Shown: positions 1 through 11,000 of the stretch, one piece after another
Numbering within the stretch: position 1 is the first letter of the stretch
How the letters are laid out: every line of letters starts with the position of its first letter
Assembly: GCF_009931615.1 (NCBI RefSeq)
Contig: NZ_CP046620.1
Coordinates: 697,501-761,500, forward strand
Length of the DNA stretch: 64,000 bases
Source of the DNA: Algicella marina
GTDB lineage: Bacteria > Pseudomonadota > Alphaproteobacteria > Rhodobacterales > Rhodobacteraceae
Reading direction: 5' to 3'
The notes under the pieces: model-generated
What the model saw: only the letters and a program-made list of their open reading frames with translations
The model's database searches: none
What the model was told of the DNA's origin: nothing
Translations under genes and position numbers: made by a program

Positions 1-72
1 ATAAGCGGGGGGGAACCGGTAATAGGTTTTGATCCCCCGATTTCCGAATGGGGCAACCCACCTGACAGTTTG

Positions 73-99
73 TTATAATTTGCCATCGGCAATTTATAA
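73..99 (+). other. Extended helix-9 hairpin of 23S rRNA
   Basis: Arms TTATAATTTGCC (73-84) and GGCAATTTATAA (88-99) pair with one mismatch around a 3-nt loop, at the helix 9 position of 23S. In many alphaproteobacteria this helix carries an intervening sequence that RNase III excises, leaving a 5.8S-like fragment. The hairpin here is short and AT-rich, so it may be a minimal version. Cleavage is not shown by the sequence. Confidence 0.6.
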
Positions 100-1001
100 T
101 GGGCTGAACCAGGTACTTAGGACCTGAATACATAGGGTTTTAAGAGCAAACCCGGGGAACTGAAACATCTCATTACCCGGAGGAAAGGACATCAACAGAG
201 ACTCCGTTAGTAGCGGCGAGCGAACGCGGACCAGCCGAGCATTGATCGTGAGCAGAACCAGTTGGAAAGCTGGGCAATATGGGTGACAGCCCCGTATGCG
301 AAGCGAGATATGACGTATCAAGTAGGGCGGGACACGTGAAATCCTGTTCGAAGATGGGGGGACCACCCTCCAAGGCTAAGTACTCCTGACTGACCGATAG
401 CGAACCAGTACCGTGAGGGAAAGGTGAAAAGCACCCCGACAAGGGGAGTGAAACAGATCCTGAAACCGGACGCCTACAAACAGTCGGAGCCTCCTTGCGA
501 GGTGACGGCGTACCTTTTGTATAATGGGTCAACGACTTGGTCTCACTAGCAAGCTTAAGCCGATAGGTGTAGGCGCAGCGAAAGCGAGTCTTAATAGGGC
601 GAATGAGTTAGTGGGATCAGACCCGAAACCGAGTGATCTAGGCATGGCCAGGCTGAAGATGCAGTAACATGCATTGGAGGGCCGAACCCACATCCGTTGA
701 AAAGGATCGGGATGAGCTGTGCCTAGGGGTGAAAGGCCAATCAAACTCGGAGATAGCTGGTTCTCCGCGAAATCTATTTAGGTAGAGCGTCAGACGAATA
801 CTCTCGGGGGTAGAGCACTGGATGGGTAATGGGGACCCACAGTCTTACTGATCCTAACCAAACTCCGAATACCGAGAAGTACTATCTGGCAGACACACGG
901 CGGATGCTAACGTCCGTCGTGGAGAGGGAAACAACCCTGACCTCCAGCTAAGGCCCCTAATTCATGGCTAAGTGGGAAAGCAGGTGAGACGACCAAAACA
1001 A

Positions 1002-1032
<31 letters not shown>

Positions 1033-1163
1033 TAAAGATAGCGTAACAGCTCACTGGTCTAGATAAGTTGTCTTGCGGCGAAGATGTACCGGGGCTCAAG
1101 CCATGAGCCGAAGCTGAGGATGCACGTTGTAAAACGTGCGTGGTAGCGGAGCGTTCTGTTCAT

Positions 1164-1214
1164 AAACCCTGACCTCTTTATTGTCCTTCGGGGCGATGCG
1201 GAGGTTGAGGGTTT
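1164..1214 (+). other. Helix-45 intervening-sequence hairpin of 23S rRNA
   Basis: Where E. coli has the short helix 45 hairpin GCCUGCGAAGGU, this rRNA has a 51-nt stem-loop. The outer arms AAACCCTGACCTC (1164-1176) and GAGGTTGAGGGTTT (1201-1214) pair. An inner stem ATTGTCC/GGGCGAT is capped by TTCG (1187-1190). This is a known insertion site for RNase III-removed intervening sequences in alphaproteobacteria. Whether the mature rRNA is cut here is inference. Confidence 0.7.
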
Positions 1215-1766
1215 TGCTGTGAAGCATCTCTGTAAGGGGGTGTGGAGCGTTCAGAAGTGAGAATGTTGACATGAGTAGCGATAAAGGGAGTGAGAGACTC
1301 CCTCGCCGAAAGTCCAAGGGTTCCTGCTTAAAGCTAATCTGAGCAGGGTAAGCCGACCCCTAAGGCGAGGCCGAAAGGCGTAGTCGATGGGAACCAGGTT
1401 AATATTCCTGGGCCAGGAGGATTGTGACGGATCCCGGATGTAGTTCACTCTTATCGGATTGAGTGGGCTGCTGAGGGGTCCCTGGAAATAGCCCTCCATT
1501 GGATCGTACCCGAAACCGACACAGGTGGACTGGTAGAGCATACCAAGGCGCTTGAGAGAACTGCATTGAAGGAACTCGGCAAAATACCTCCGTAAGTTCG
1601 CGAGAAGGAGGCCCAGTTCTTACGCAAGTATAGACTGGGGGCACAAACCAGGGGGTGGCGACTGTTTACTAAAAACACAGGGCTCTGCGAAGTCGCAAGA
1701 CGACGTATAGGGTCTGACGCCTGCCCGGTGCCGGAAGGTTAAAAGGAGATGTGAGAGCGTCGAATT

Positions 1767-1857
<91 letters not shown>

Positions 1858-2112
1858 CGACTTCCCCGCTGTCTCCAATGCAGACTCAGCGAAATTGAAT
1901 TCCCCGTGAAGATGCGGGGTTCCCGCGGTCAGACGGAAAGACCCCGTGCACCTTTACTACAGCTTCAGACTGGCATTAGCCTCTCGATGTGCAGGATAGG
2001 TGGTAGGCTTTGAAGCGGGAACGCCAGTTTCCGTGGAGCCATCCTTGAGATACCACCCTTCGCGTCGTTGATGTCTAACCGCGGACCGTTATCCGGTTCC
2101 GGGACCCTCTGT

Positions 2113-2162
<50 letters not shown>

Positions 2163-2285
2163 GCGATGGTGGGCTCAGGTTGGTCGGAAATCAACCGTCG
2201 AGTGCAATGGCATAAGCCCGCCTGACTGCGAGACTGACAAGTCGAGCAGAGACGAAAGTCGGCCATAGTGATCCGGTGGTCCCGA

Positions 2286-2339
<54 letters not shown>

Positions 2340-2614
2340 ACTGCCCAAGAGTCCATATCGACGGCAGTGTTTGGCACCTCGATGTCGGCTCATCTCATCC
2401 TGGGGCTGGAGCAGGTCCCAAGGGTACGGCTGTTCGCCGTTTAAAGAGGTACGTGAGCTGGGTTTAGAACGTCGTGAGACAGTTCGGTCCCTATCTGCCG
2501 TGGGTGTAGGAGACTTGAGAGGAGTTGCCCCTAGTACGAGAGGACCGGGGTGAACGCACCACTGGTGGACCAGTTGTCGTGCCAACGGCAGTGCTGGGTA
2601 GCTATGTGCGGACA

Positions 2615-2648
<34 letters not shown>

Positions 2649-2912
2649 CCCTCAAAACCAGGTCTCCCTGAGGGCCGTGGTAGACCACCACGTCGATAGG
2701 CTGGAGATGTAAGCGCAGCAATGCGTTCAGTTGACCAGTACTAATTGCCCGATAGGCTTGATACCGATCCAGTAGCGATACGATACGCTTCAGGATCCGA
2801 AGTCAAAAGACACCGTTCAGAAAATCTTGGAACGCCGACACGAACGGCGAAACAGACAGTCTCGTGTACCCCGGAACGGCCCAATGCCTCTCCGGGGATG
2901 CAGCTTTTACCG

Positions 2913-3030
2913 GTTTGGTGGTCATAGCATGAGCGAAACACCCGATCCCATCCCGAACTCGGCCGTTAAGCGCCATCGCGCCGATGGTACTGCGTCTCAA
3001 GACGTGGGAGAGTAGGTCACCGCCAAACCT
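2913..3030 (+). rRNA. rrf: 5S ribosomal RNA
   Basis: The 118-nt gene runs from GTTTGGTGGTCATAGC to CACCGCCAAACC. The ends pair as helix I, and the conserved CCCGATCCCATCCCGAACTC and GGGAGAGTAGGTC blocks are present. It lies about 150 nt after 23S and is followed 36 nt later by a strong hairpin terminator, consistent with the end of the rRNA transcript. Confidence 0.97.
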
Positions 3031-3065
3031 GTAAAAGCTGCAGATGCTCCGTGAACAATCCAACA

Positions 3066-3103
3066 AAAACCCCCGCCCGCAGAAATGCGCGCGGGGGTTT
3101 TTG
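3066..3103 (+). terminator. Rho-independent terminator of the rRNA operon
   Basis: A GC-rich stem AAACCCCCGC / GCGGGGGTTT with a small internal bulge is followed by TTTTTGTTTG, just after 5S. It separates the rRNA transcript from the sulfotransferase-like gene and tRNA-fMet further on. Confidence 0.85.
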
Positions 3104-3334
3104 TTTGTCCAACACCCCAAACACTTGCCTCCACCCGCACCGCCTCCCCGCGCCGCCAACACAACCTCAGTAAACATCAATCAAAAACAACCTCAAAACC
3201 CCTCTCGAATGAGGGGCGGCAGTATAAGCCGATGCGCTTTCCTGAAAGTTCTCGTGTGGAAAGGATGTCTGTTGTATCTCTCGCCTGCGGAATGTCACAT
3301 CGGTAAAACCAACACCCAGATCCGGAAGCTTCAG

Positions 3335-4060
3335 TTGAAACGTATTGCCATGTGGTCCGGCCCCAGGAACCTCTCCACCGCCATGATGTATTCCTTCGGC
3401 AACCGGCCCGATTGCGCAGTCTGGGATGAGCCCTTTTACGCGGCCTATCTCGCGGAGACCGGGCTTGACCATCCGATGCGGGAAGAGATCATCGCCGCAG
3501 GCCCGGAGACGGCGGCCGACGCCGCGGCGCTGTGCGCCGGCGATCCGCCGAACGGACGGTCGATCTTCTATCAGAAACACATGACGCAGCACATTCTGCC
3601 GGGCTTTCCCAGAGCATGGTTCGACGACGTTACGCATGTCTTTCTTATCCGCCATCCGGCGCGGGTGCTGGCCAGCTATGACCGGAAGCGGGAGAACCCC
3701 GGGCTGGACGACATCGGTTTCCGTCAACAGGCCGAAATATTCGCCGAGGTTCGGGGCTTGGGCGGCCCGGCGTTGGTGATCGACAGCGCCGATATCCGCA
3801 ATTCCCCGGAAGCGATGCTGCGAGCTCTGTGTGACGGTTTCGATATCACCTTCGATCCGGCAATGCTCTCTTGGCCGGCAGGGGGGCACAGCGGTGATGG
3901 TGTCTGGGCGGCTCATTGGTACGATGCCGTTCACCGCTCAACCGGGTTTGCCGGACCGGAAGGCGACTTGCCAGATCTGTCCCGCCCATTGCAGGCGGTC
4001 TGTACCCAGGCGCTTCCATTCTACGAGACGCTACTTGAGCACGCGATGCGCCCAGTCTGA
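3335..4060 (+). CDS. Sulfotransferase-like family protein
   Basis: The protein has about 241 residues. Its N-terminus, KRIAMWSGPRNLSTAMMYSF, has the P-loop-like PRNLST segment found where sulfotransferase-fold proteins bind the 5'-phosphosulfate group. It is followed by CAVWDEPFYAAYL and, further on, an FLIRHPARVLASYDRK segment matching the second nucleotide-binding motif (RxP, S). Proteins of this type are common but poorly characterised in alphaproteobacteria and the substrate is unknown. The frame is open far upstream, but that part runs through the rRNA terminator. The TTG at 3335 keeps the first beta strand and has GGAAG 9 nt upstream; ATG 3350 is the alternative. The gene sits between 5S and tRNA-fMet. 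Confidence 0.75.
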   Translation: MKRIAMWSGPRNLSTAMMYSFGNRPDCAVWDEPFYAAYLAETGLDHPMREEIIAAGPETAADAAALCAGDPPNGRSIFYQKHMTQHILPGFPRAWFDDVTHVFLIRHPARVLASYDRKRENPGLDDIGFRQQAEIFAEVRGLGGPALVIDSADIRNSPEAMLRALCDGFDITFDPAMLSWPAGGHSGDGVWAAHWYDAVHRSTGFAGPEGDLPDLSRPLQAVCTQALPFYETLLEHAMRPV

Positions 4061-4083
4061 ACCCATAGGTGTCATGCAAGCCG

Positions 4084-4124
4084 CCATACCGAACCCATAC
4101 CAAACCCATATCGAATCCATACGA
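4084..4124 (+). repeat. 11-bp tandem repeat, copy 1
   Basis: Three full units and an 8-bp partial of the consensus CCATACCRAAC occupy 41 bp (CCATACCGAAC, CCATACCAAAC, CCATATCGAAT, CCATACGA). A second 41-bp array in opposite orientation lies at 15655-15695. It lies in the 181-nt gap between the sulfotransferase-like gene and tRNA-fMet. One repeat unit is about one helical turn, as in protein-binding arrays, but no function is known to me. Confidence 0.7.
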
Positions 4125-4241
4125 TTTGACCATTTGGTAAAATCCAGTCGCCGCCACACCTTTTTCTCGCTTTTGTGACAAAAGAATTGTCCGCACCGCC
4201 TTGCAGTCCCCGAAGCCATCCGTTACATAACCCGGACTTGG

Positions 4242-4318
<77 letters not shown>

Positions 4319-4343
4319 AATTTTTGGTCTTCGGACCGACCAG

Positions 4344-4371
4344 AAAGCCGCCCGTTTGGGCGGCTTTTCTG
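4344..4371 (+). terminator. Terminator after tRNA-fMet
   Basis: Stem AAAGCCGCCC (4344-4353) / GGGCGGCTTT (4358-4367) with loop GTTT, followed by TCTGTTTC. It lies between tRNA-fMet and the oppositely oriented P450 gene, so it may end transcripts from both sides. Confidence 0.8.
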
Positions 4372-4388
4372 TTTCGGAATCAGCCGGC

Positions 4389-5765
4389 TCAGCGCAGCTC
4401 AAGCCGCAGCCAGATGCCGTTGCGCGCCCGCTGTGTCAACCAAGCTACCGGTTCTGGTTCCCGGCCTTCGATCGGGTGGATGACAAAGGTGCCGAGGACT
4501 TCCGCCATGATTAGAAGTGTTTCCTGTGTCGCGAAGGCAGCCCCGGAGCAGACCCGTGGTCCGGTATTGAACGGCACGTAGGCGGCACGCATAGAGGCCT
4601 TCCCTTTAGCAGTGGAAAATCTATCAGGATCAAAGAGTTCCGGATGCGACCAGTTGCGTGGACTGCGCTGAATCAGCCACGGAGTCACAGCTACGAGATC
4701 CCGTGTCTCGACGCTCTCGTTGCCAAGCGGACAGGCCGTTGCAACATCGCGAATGTAAGTCGTAACGGGGGGATACAGCCGTAGCGCCTCGCGCCAGATA
4801 TCGCGGTTGTAGCGCAGCTTGCGCAAAGCCGAGAAGTCCGCCTTGCCTCCAGGAATTTCCCGCGCGATCTCTTCAGCCGCCAGCGCCTGCGCTGTCCTGT
4901 CATTCGCGATGAGGTAGAACGACCATGACAAGGCGCTGGCGGTGGTTTCGTGCCCGGCAAGAAAGAAGAAGGCAACTTCATCAACCAGTTCCTCCTCCGT
5001 GAACCTGTGGCCCGTTTCTGGATCTTCTGCATCCACAAGGGCGGAAAGCAGGTCCTCGGGGTGCTGACCTTCCGCCATGGCCCTAATCCGCTCCGAAATC
5101 AGTGGTCGCAACAGGGACCGGATGCGCTGGCCTTCCCGCCTGGCGCGTATCGCGTGCAGAGGCAGGCACCATCGCGGTAGCATAGCCATTTCAAGCCCAA
5201 TGAAGGCTGGTGTCAGCGCCTGATAGCGTCGGAACGCAGCTGAAAGTTCGTCAACAAAGCCATTGGGCACTTGTTCTGAAAAGACGGTACGGCACAGGAT
5301 ATCCGCCGTAACCCGCATGGTTTCCTGTTCGATATCGACTGGTTTCCCCACTTCCATTCGAAGGCGGTCCATCATTTCATCTACGGCTGCCTGCATCAGT
5401 GGCAGAAACGCCTTCAGACGCGAAAGCTCCAGTGTCGGATCTACCATCCGCCTTTGGCGCGCCCAGTGACTGCCGTTGGTCAGGAACATGCTCTGGCCGA
5501 TCAGCGGTTCCAGTAACCGTTGCATGACCCGGCTTTTGGGAAAATTGGCCTGCTCTTCGACCAGCACTCGACGGACAATATCCGGCCCAGTCGGCATGTG
5601 TACGCGCCGCCTGATCACCGGTACCGAGTAAATTCCGCGTCTATAGGCCCGTTCGGGAAAGTGAGAAAAATCTGAGCGGAGGACGCCACGTATTGCCTCC
5701 AATCGTGAGCCGCGAATCCGTGGAGGCACCGGCGCAACAGGGCGAAACAGCGTACGCGTTTTCAT
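4389..5765 (-). CDS. Cytochrome P450
   Basis: A 458-residue soluble-type P450 monooxygenase without an N-terminal membrane anchor. The I-helix oxygen-binding motif AGHETT is at 270-275, the K-helix ExxR at E326/R329, the meander segment at about 370-385, and the heme loop FNTGPRVCSGAAFA has the axial Cys at 406. The C-helix WARQRR is at 101-106. All catalytic landmarks are intact. Its ATG overlaps the stop of the upstream alpha/beta-hydrolase gene by 4 nt (ATGA), so the two are probably co-translated. No ferredoxin or reductase gene is adjacent. The substrate cannot be inferred; a lipid or fatty-acid-like substrate would suit the hydrolase partner. Confidence 0.93.
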   Translation of the reverse strand: MKTRTLFRPVAPVPPRIRGSRLEAIRGVLRSDFSHFPERAYRRGIYSVPVIRRRVHMPTGPDIVRRVLVEEQANFPKSRVMQRLLEPLIGQSMFLTNGSHWARQRRMVDPTLELSRLKAFLPLMQAAVDEMMDRLRMEVGKPVDIEQETMRVTADILCRTVFSEQVPNGFVDELSAAFRRYQALTPAFIGLEMAMLPRWCLPLHAIRARREGQRIRSLLRPLISERIRAMAEGQHPEDLLSALVDAEDPETGHRFTEEELVDEVAFFFLAGHETTASALSWSFYLIANDRTAQALAAEEIAREIPGGKADFSALRKLRYNRDIWREALRLYPPVTTYIRDVATACPLGNESVETRDLVAVTPWLIQRSPRNWSHPELFDPDRFSTAKGKASMRAAYVPFNTGPRVCSGAAFATQETLLIMAEVLGTFVIHPIEGREPEPVAWLTQRARNGIWLRLELR

Positions 5766-6958
5766 CGGTCTGCCATCCTTCCAACGATGCTGTCGGCCGC
5801 GCTTTCGAAATCCCGTTCTCTAACGAGGGACGGGCCAAGAATAATATCGTACCAGTTCCATGCTGCCCGATTTTTGCTGGCATGAAAAAAGAGGAAGTGT
5901 GCACGTATCATGTTTCGGCCAGACCATCTGAGGGTGGCCCTATCGAAGAGATCAATGAAATTGCACTCTGTTATCAAGGGCTTGTCCAATGGCTTGTTGT
6001 GCTTCATATCGCGCGCCTGCACTGGGCTTAACAAAGCGAAGGAAATCCAGTCCTTCGTGCTGCTAACGTCTATCCAGGCGAAATAGTCCTGCCCGGCGAC
6101 GGTCAGGACTGCATTTCGCTCTGATTCAGCAGCAGGCTGCAACGTTCGGAGAGAGAGGTTCTGACCGACTGTAAGGACGGTAACCGGGGTATTGCCGGCA
6201 TTCGCGATCGCGACACCATGATCGGCGATGCAGTGGATCGCCTGCATCGCTCCGGCCGAGTGGCCGACAATCAGAATTTCATCGTAGCATTCGCTGGCTC
6301 TGGCTTCTGCGATGGCGTCGGCAAGCATTTTGCGCCGTGCCTCGATTTCCGCATGAATGGGAAGGTCGCGACGTATCGAGAAGTCAAAATAATGAGTGAG
6401 CCAGAATACGTAATGCGCGCCGTCCACGGAACGCAGCCAACGGAGGAAAATGATAGCAACCATGATACCTGCAACAACTCCAGTGATCCGTCCGATCGGG
6501 CCGTCGGGGAACACCGCGGCAACGAGCCAAGCAAGGCCAATCGACAATGCGACCATCACGCATGCCATCCAGTAGGGATAGATCAAACAGGCAAACATCT
6601 TCTTGTCTGCCTGCCATACCCTTCGGAGGGTACCGCTACGGATGTACAGGACTCCACTTCCGACCAATCTACGGAATGTCTCCAGCAGACCGACGTCCAT
6701 CCAGTTGCTAATAAGATCTCGCCAAACGAAGAACTCATAGTCGGTTTGAACGACCTGAGCATCGTGATGCAGAGTCAGTGGCCAGCGCTCCAAACAAGGG
6801 CCGGTTGACCGACGGCGACCCATTTCGAAAGCATCACCGGCGTATTTCTGGCCTTCTGACTTGAGGAGAGCCCCGTAGGTTCCGATGCTTCGAGGGTCAA
6901 AGCCCGGTACGAAAAAAACCCGACGACGGAATGGTCTGCTGCAATGTCCATCGGTCAA
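5762..6958 (-). CDS. Membrane-anchored alpha/beta-hydrolase-like protein
   Basis: A 398-residue protein with a serine-hydrolase nucleophile elbow, LIVGHSAG (GHSAG at 232-236), preceded by two hydrophobic segments at about 123-150 and 156-174. The N-terminus RRVFFVPGFDPRS is like an oxyanion-loop strand of the alpha/beta-hydrolase fold, so the membrane segments appear inserted between the first strand and the nucleophile elbow. Acid and His candidates lie in the C-terminal third but cannot be assigned with confidence. It is first in a two-gene operon with the P450 (4-nt overlap). I recognise no named family; esterase or lipase activity is inference. Confidence 0.75.
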   Translation of the reverse strand: MTDGHCSRPFRRRVFFVPGFDPRSIGTYGALLKSEGQKYAGDAFEMGRRRSTGPCLERWPLTLHHDAQVVQTDYEFFVWRDLISNWMDVGLLETFRRLVGSGVLYIRSGTLRRVWQADKKMFACLIYPYWMACVMVALSIGLAWLVAAVFPDGPIGRITGVVAGIMVAIIFLRWLRSVDGAHYVFWLTHYFDFSIRRDLPIHAEIEARRKMLADAIAEARASECYDEILIVGHSAGAMQAIHCIADHGVAIANAGNTPVTVLTVGQNLSLRTLQPAAESERNAVLTVAGQDYFAWIDVSSTKDWISFALLSPVQARDMKHNKPLDKPLITECNFIDLFDRATLRWSGRNMIRAHFLFFHASKNRAAWNWYDIILGPSLVRERDFESAADSIVGRMADR

Positions 6959-7165
6959 ATTTGCATGCCTCTCAAAGCTTGTCGCTCCGGTATGTCAGCG
7001 TGCCGACAAGGGCGCAACTCTTCGTGAACCGCAACTGATCGCAAAGACAAAAAGAATTCAGGGATCCTTGTCTGCGTTTCGACTGGAATCCGATTGCTGC
7101 GAGCTTCATGAAAATAGGTTACCGTTGTAAGCACGCATCAAGCCGTTCACAAAAGGCCTACTTTC

Positions 7166-8077
7166 TTGACGCACGAACTGTACGAAATTCACGCTCCGGA
7201 ATTCACCCGTCTTATCCATCGCAACGCCCGGATGGACATGCTCTGGGAAGGTGGCAGGTGGTGCGAGGGGCCGGCCTATTTTCCGGCGGGCAAGTATCTC
7301 GTCTGGTCCGACATTCCAAACGATCGCGTCATGCGGTGGGACGAGTGCAGCGGCACCGTCTCTGTTTTCGAGTCTCCATGCCGAAATCAAAATGGCCATT
7401 CCGTGGATCTTCAGGGCCGGTTGATTTGCTGTGAACATCGCGGCCGCTGCGTCAGCAGGATAGAGCATGATGGCCGCCGGACGGTGCTTGTCAGCCACTT
7501 TGAGGGCAATCGCCTGAATTCACCGAACGATGTGATCGTCAAATCAGACGGTTCAGTCTGGTTCACTGACCCAACCTACGGCATTGATAGCAATTACGAG
7601 GGCGATGCTGCAAAATCTGAAATCGGCACCAATAATGTATACAGACTCGCACCAGACGGAACGCTGAGCGTTGTGGTTTCTGATCATGTTCAGCCGAACG
7701 GCCTAGCTTTCTCGCCGGATGAGGATCTGCTCTACGTCTCAGATACCGGTGCTACCCACGTACCGGATCACGCACCTCGAATTCGTTCCTATCCACTCTC
7801 CGAGGCGGGTGACGAGGTGGCGCGCGGCACGGATTTCGCATTTTCTGACGCGGGACTCTTCGATGGTTTCCGGGTTGATACGGCTGGCAACGTCTGGTCC
7901 TCGGCGGGTGATGGAATTCACTGCTACGATCCAACGGGCAAGCTGATGGGCAAAATTCTTACCGATGAACCGGTAGCCAACGTGGTTTTCGGTGGCGTCA
8001 AACGCAACAGATTGTTCATCTGCTCGACGACGACTTTACGGGCGATCTACGTCAACGCACAGGGCGCTGCGCGTTGA
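7166..8077 (+). CDS. SMP-30/gluconolactonase family protein
   Basis: A 303-residue six-bladed beta-propeller protein of the SMP-30/gluconolactonase/LRE-like family, which hydrolyses sugar lactones or related esters using a bound divalent metal. Family landmarks are EGPAYF near the start, NGHSVD and LICCEHRGR, LNSPNDVIVKSDGSVWFTDP in the middle and PNGLAFSPDEDLLYVSDT later. The start is TTG at 7166 with AAAAGG 9 nt upstream. It is divergent from the hydrolase-P450 operon and ends 11 nt before the convergent putA stop. The natural lactone is unknown. Confidence 0.85.
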   Translation: MTHELYEIHAPEFTRLIHRNARMDMLWEGGRWCEGPAYFPAGKYLVWSDIPNDRVMRWDECSGTVSVFESPCRNQNGHSVDLQGRLICCEHRGRCVSRIEHDGRRTVLVSHFEGNRLNSPNDVIVKSDGSVWFTDPTYGIDSNYEGDAAKSEIGTNNVYRLAPDGTLSVVVSDHVQPNGLAFSPDEDLLYVSDTGATHVPDHAPRIRSYPLSEAGDEVARGTDFAFSDAGLFDGFRVDTAGNVWSSAGDGIHCYDPTGKLMGKILTDEPVANVVFGGVKRNRLFICSTTTLRAIYVNAQGAAR

Positions 8078-8088
8078 CGTCTGCCTGA

Positions 8089-11000
8089 TCAGGCGTTGCT
8101 GTTTCCTGCCAGAAGGCTGGCATTGCCGCCTGCGGCTGTTGTGTCGACGCAAAGGTGGCGTTCCAGCAGGGCATGGGCCCGATCTGGCTCACCAGTAATC
8201 AAGGGAATAATGGCTCCATCGCGCTGAGCGAGCGCGATGGCGTACTCTCGGGCTGTGCCTGTATCACCCCACCACAGCAGGCCGCCGATGGTGGGCAGGT
8301 CCTGAATTGCAGATGGCGCCAAAATTCCTTCTACGGCGATCGCTTGTCCGCCTAGGTCCTTGACTGTCGCGACTTGTCGCTCGCAGGCGGCGTTTCCCGG
8401 ACCAAGGCATAGTATCGGCGGTCGGGCTCGAGTCGCTAAGCGGTTCAGTTCGCCTGTTGGTCCCGGCAGCAGAACCGAACTGTGATTTGTCTGATCGCCA
8501 TTCGAATTGATCCGCTTGTGCAGCTTTGAAACGTCGGCAGGACTGGACTGTACGCTCTGGCATTGCGAAATATTCTTCCCGACAAATCGCAGCAGATAGT
8601 GTGGTCCGCCGGCCTTGGGGCCCGTGCCGGAAAGACCCTCGCCGCCAAAGGGTTGCGAGCCGACGATTGCTCCGATCTGGTTTCGGTTGGTATAGATGTT
8701 TCCTGCCTCGACCCTGTCCGCAACCATTTGCACCCTGTCGTCGATGCGAGTGTGGATGCCGAACGTCAGGCCGTAGCCAGTGGAGTTGACGTCATTGATC
8801 ACCTTGTCGAGGTCGCGCGCCCTGAATGTGGCAATGTGCAGGACTGGACCGAAAACTTCACGATCCAGTTTCAATACACCGGACACGGAAATGAGGGACG
8901 GAGGAACGAAATTTCCTTTGTCTGGGCAGGAAAGGCGGTGAATGAGTCTGCCTTCCCACTCCGCCGTCGCAACGTAAGCGCAAATGTCATCCTTGGCAGC
9001 CTGCGTTATGACGGGCCCGACATCGGTGGAAAACTCCCACGGATCTCCAATCTGCAATTCGTTCATGGCACCGATGATCATTTCCTGAAAAGTGTCGGCG
9101 ACATCCTCCTGAACGTAGAGACAGCGAAGGGCTGAGCAGCGTTGGCCGGCGGATTGAAAGGCGGAGGCAACGATGTCACGAACCGCTTGCTCGGGCAGCG
9201 CGGTGGAATCAACTATCATGCAGTTCAACCCACCGGTCTCAGCGATCAACGGCGTCCCGGGCGCCATGTTCTCGGCCATGGCTCGTTGAATATGACGGGC
9301 AGTGGCGGTGGAGCCTGTGAATGCCACGCCATTCACTTTGTTGCTTGAGGTAAGAGCCTTGCCGACCTTGTCGCCATCGCCGGGAAGCAGTTGCAGGGCG
9401 GACGCCGGCACACCCGCTGCCAGAAGGTGGCGGACGGCCCAGTCCGCGATTGCAGGCGTCGTCTCGGCGGGCTTCGCCAAAACGCCATTGCCGGTCGCGA
9501 GGGCGGCAGCAATCTGGCCGGTGAAGATGGCGAGAGGGAAGTTCCAGGGGCTGATACAGGTGAAAATACCGCGCGCCGGCGTGTTCAGCCTTTTCGCTTC
9601 GCTGGCGTAATAGCGTAGAAAATCGACGGCTTCCCTCAGTTCGGCCACGGAATCAGCCAGCGTCTTGCCTGCCTCAGTCGCCAAGAGGGCAAACAGGGTG
9701 GCGAAGTCCTCCTCGTAGCGCTTCGCTGCCTTCTTCAGGACATTTGATCTCTCTTCGACACTGGCATCCCACGGACTTGAATTGACCGTTGCGGCCTCCA
9801 CATCCGCCTCGGATGCGCTGGTGACTGTGCCGATCCTTTCGCCGGTGGCTGGATTGTATGCCGGTTCAGCTTCGCCACCCTGCACGTCGGTGGCCAATAT
9901 CGGTCCGACGTGCCATTTCGCGGGCCTTTTTCGCTGATCCCAAACGTCGCGCAGCTCAGTGACATCGAAGAGGTCGATCCCCATGGAATTTGTCCTCTCC
10001 GGCAAATACAGGTCCGTCCCCGGAGCGACCAATGGCTCGAAATCGTCTCTAGGGCCGGCGAGCGCCGTGAATGGGCATGCCGCGACGGCTTCTGCCGGGA
10101 CGGATTTATCGACGATCCGGTTTACAAAGGAGGAGTTGGCCCCATTCTCGAGAAGACGGCGTACAAGATATGCGAGCAGATCGCGATGTGCACCGACAGG
10201 CGCGTAAATTCGGCAGCGTGTGTCGTGGCGTTTGTGAACAATGTCGTGCAGGGCCTCACCCATCCCGTGCAGGCGTTGAAATTCGAAAGTTTCGCGCCCC
10301 AGATACTGCGCCATATCCAACACGGCCGCGACGGTGTGCGCATTGTGGGTGGCAAACTGAGGGTAAATCCGGTCCGTCATTCTCAAGAGCTGGCGGGCGC
10401 ATCCGAGGTAGCTAACGTCCGTTGCTGCCTTGCGGGTAAAGACGGGAAAATCCGTCAGCCCCTGAACCTGAGCATGCTTGATCTCGGTATCCCAGTAGGC
10501 GCCCTTGACCAATCGAACCATTATTCTGCGATCCAGTCGACTTGCCAGTTCGTAAAGGCCGGTGATGACTTCCGGCGCGCGTCGACCATATGCCTGCACA
10601 ACCACGCCGAAACCGTCCCAGCCTTCCAACGTGTCGTCGGCAAGGACCGCTTCGATCACCTTCAGTGAAAGAGCGAGACGGTCGGCCTCTTCTGCGTCTA
10701 TGTTCAACCCCATGCCACCTTTGGCGGCCGCACGTGCAAGCTTGCGCAGGACTGGGACCAGTTCATCCATCACTCGCTCCGTCTTTGCGACTTCGTAGCG
10801 CGGATGGAGCGCTGACAGCTTCACCGAGATGCCTGGGTTGGACGCGATTTCGCTGGAATTGCATCCAGCGGCAATTGATTCAATAGCTCTTGCATAGCTG
10901 TCTGCATAACGGCGGGCATCAGTTGCAGTCATTGCTGCCTCACCGAGCATGTCGTAGGAGTAAGTGAAGCCTTGAGCTTCTTTCGTGCGGGCGCGTTCCA

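Noticed and set aside
3044-3334. N-terminal extension of the sulfotransferase-like frame
   Set aside because: It reads through the rRNA terminator hairpin, with low-complexity proline-rich translation; the family start is at 3335 or 3350.
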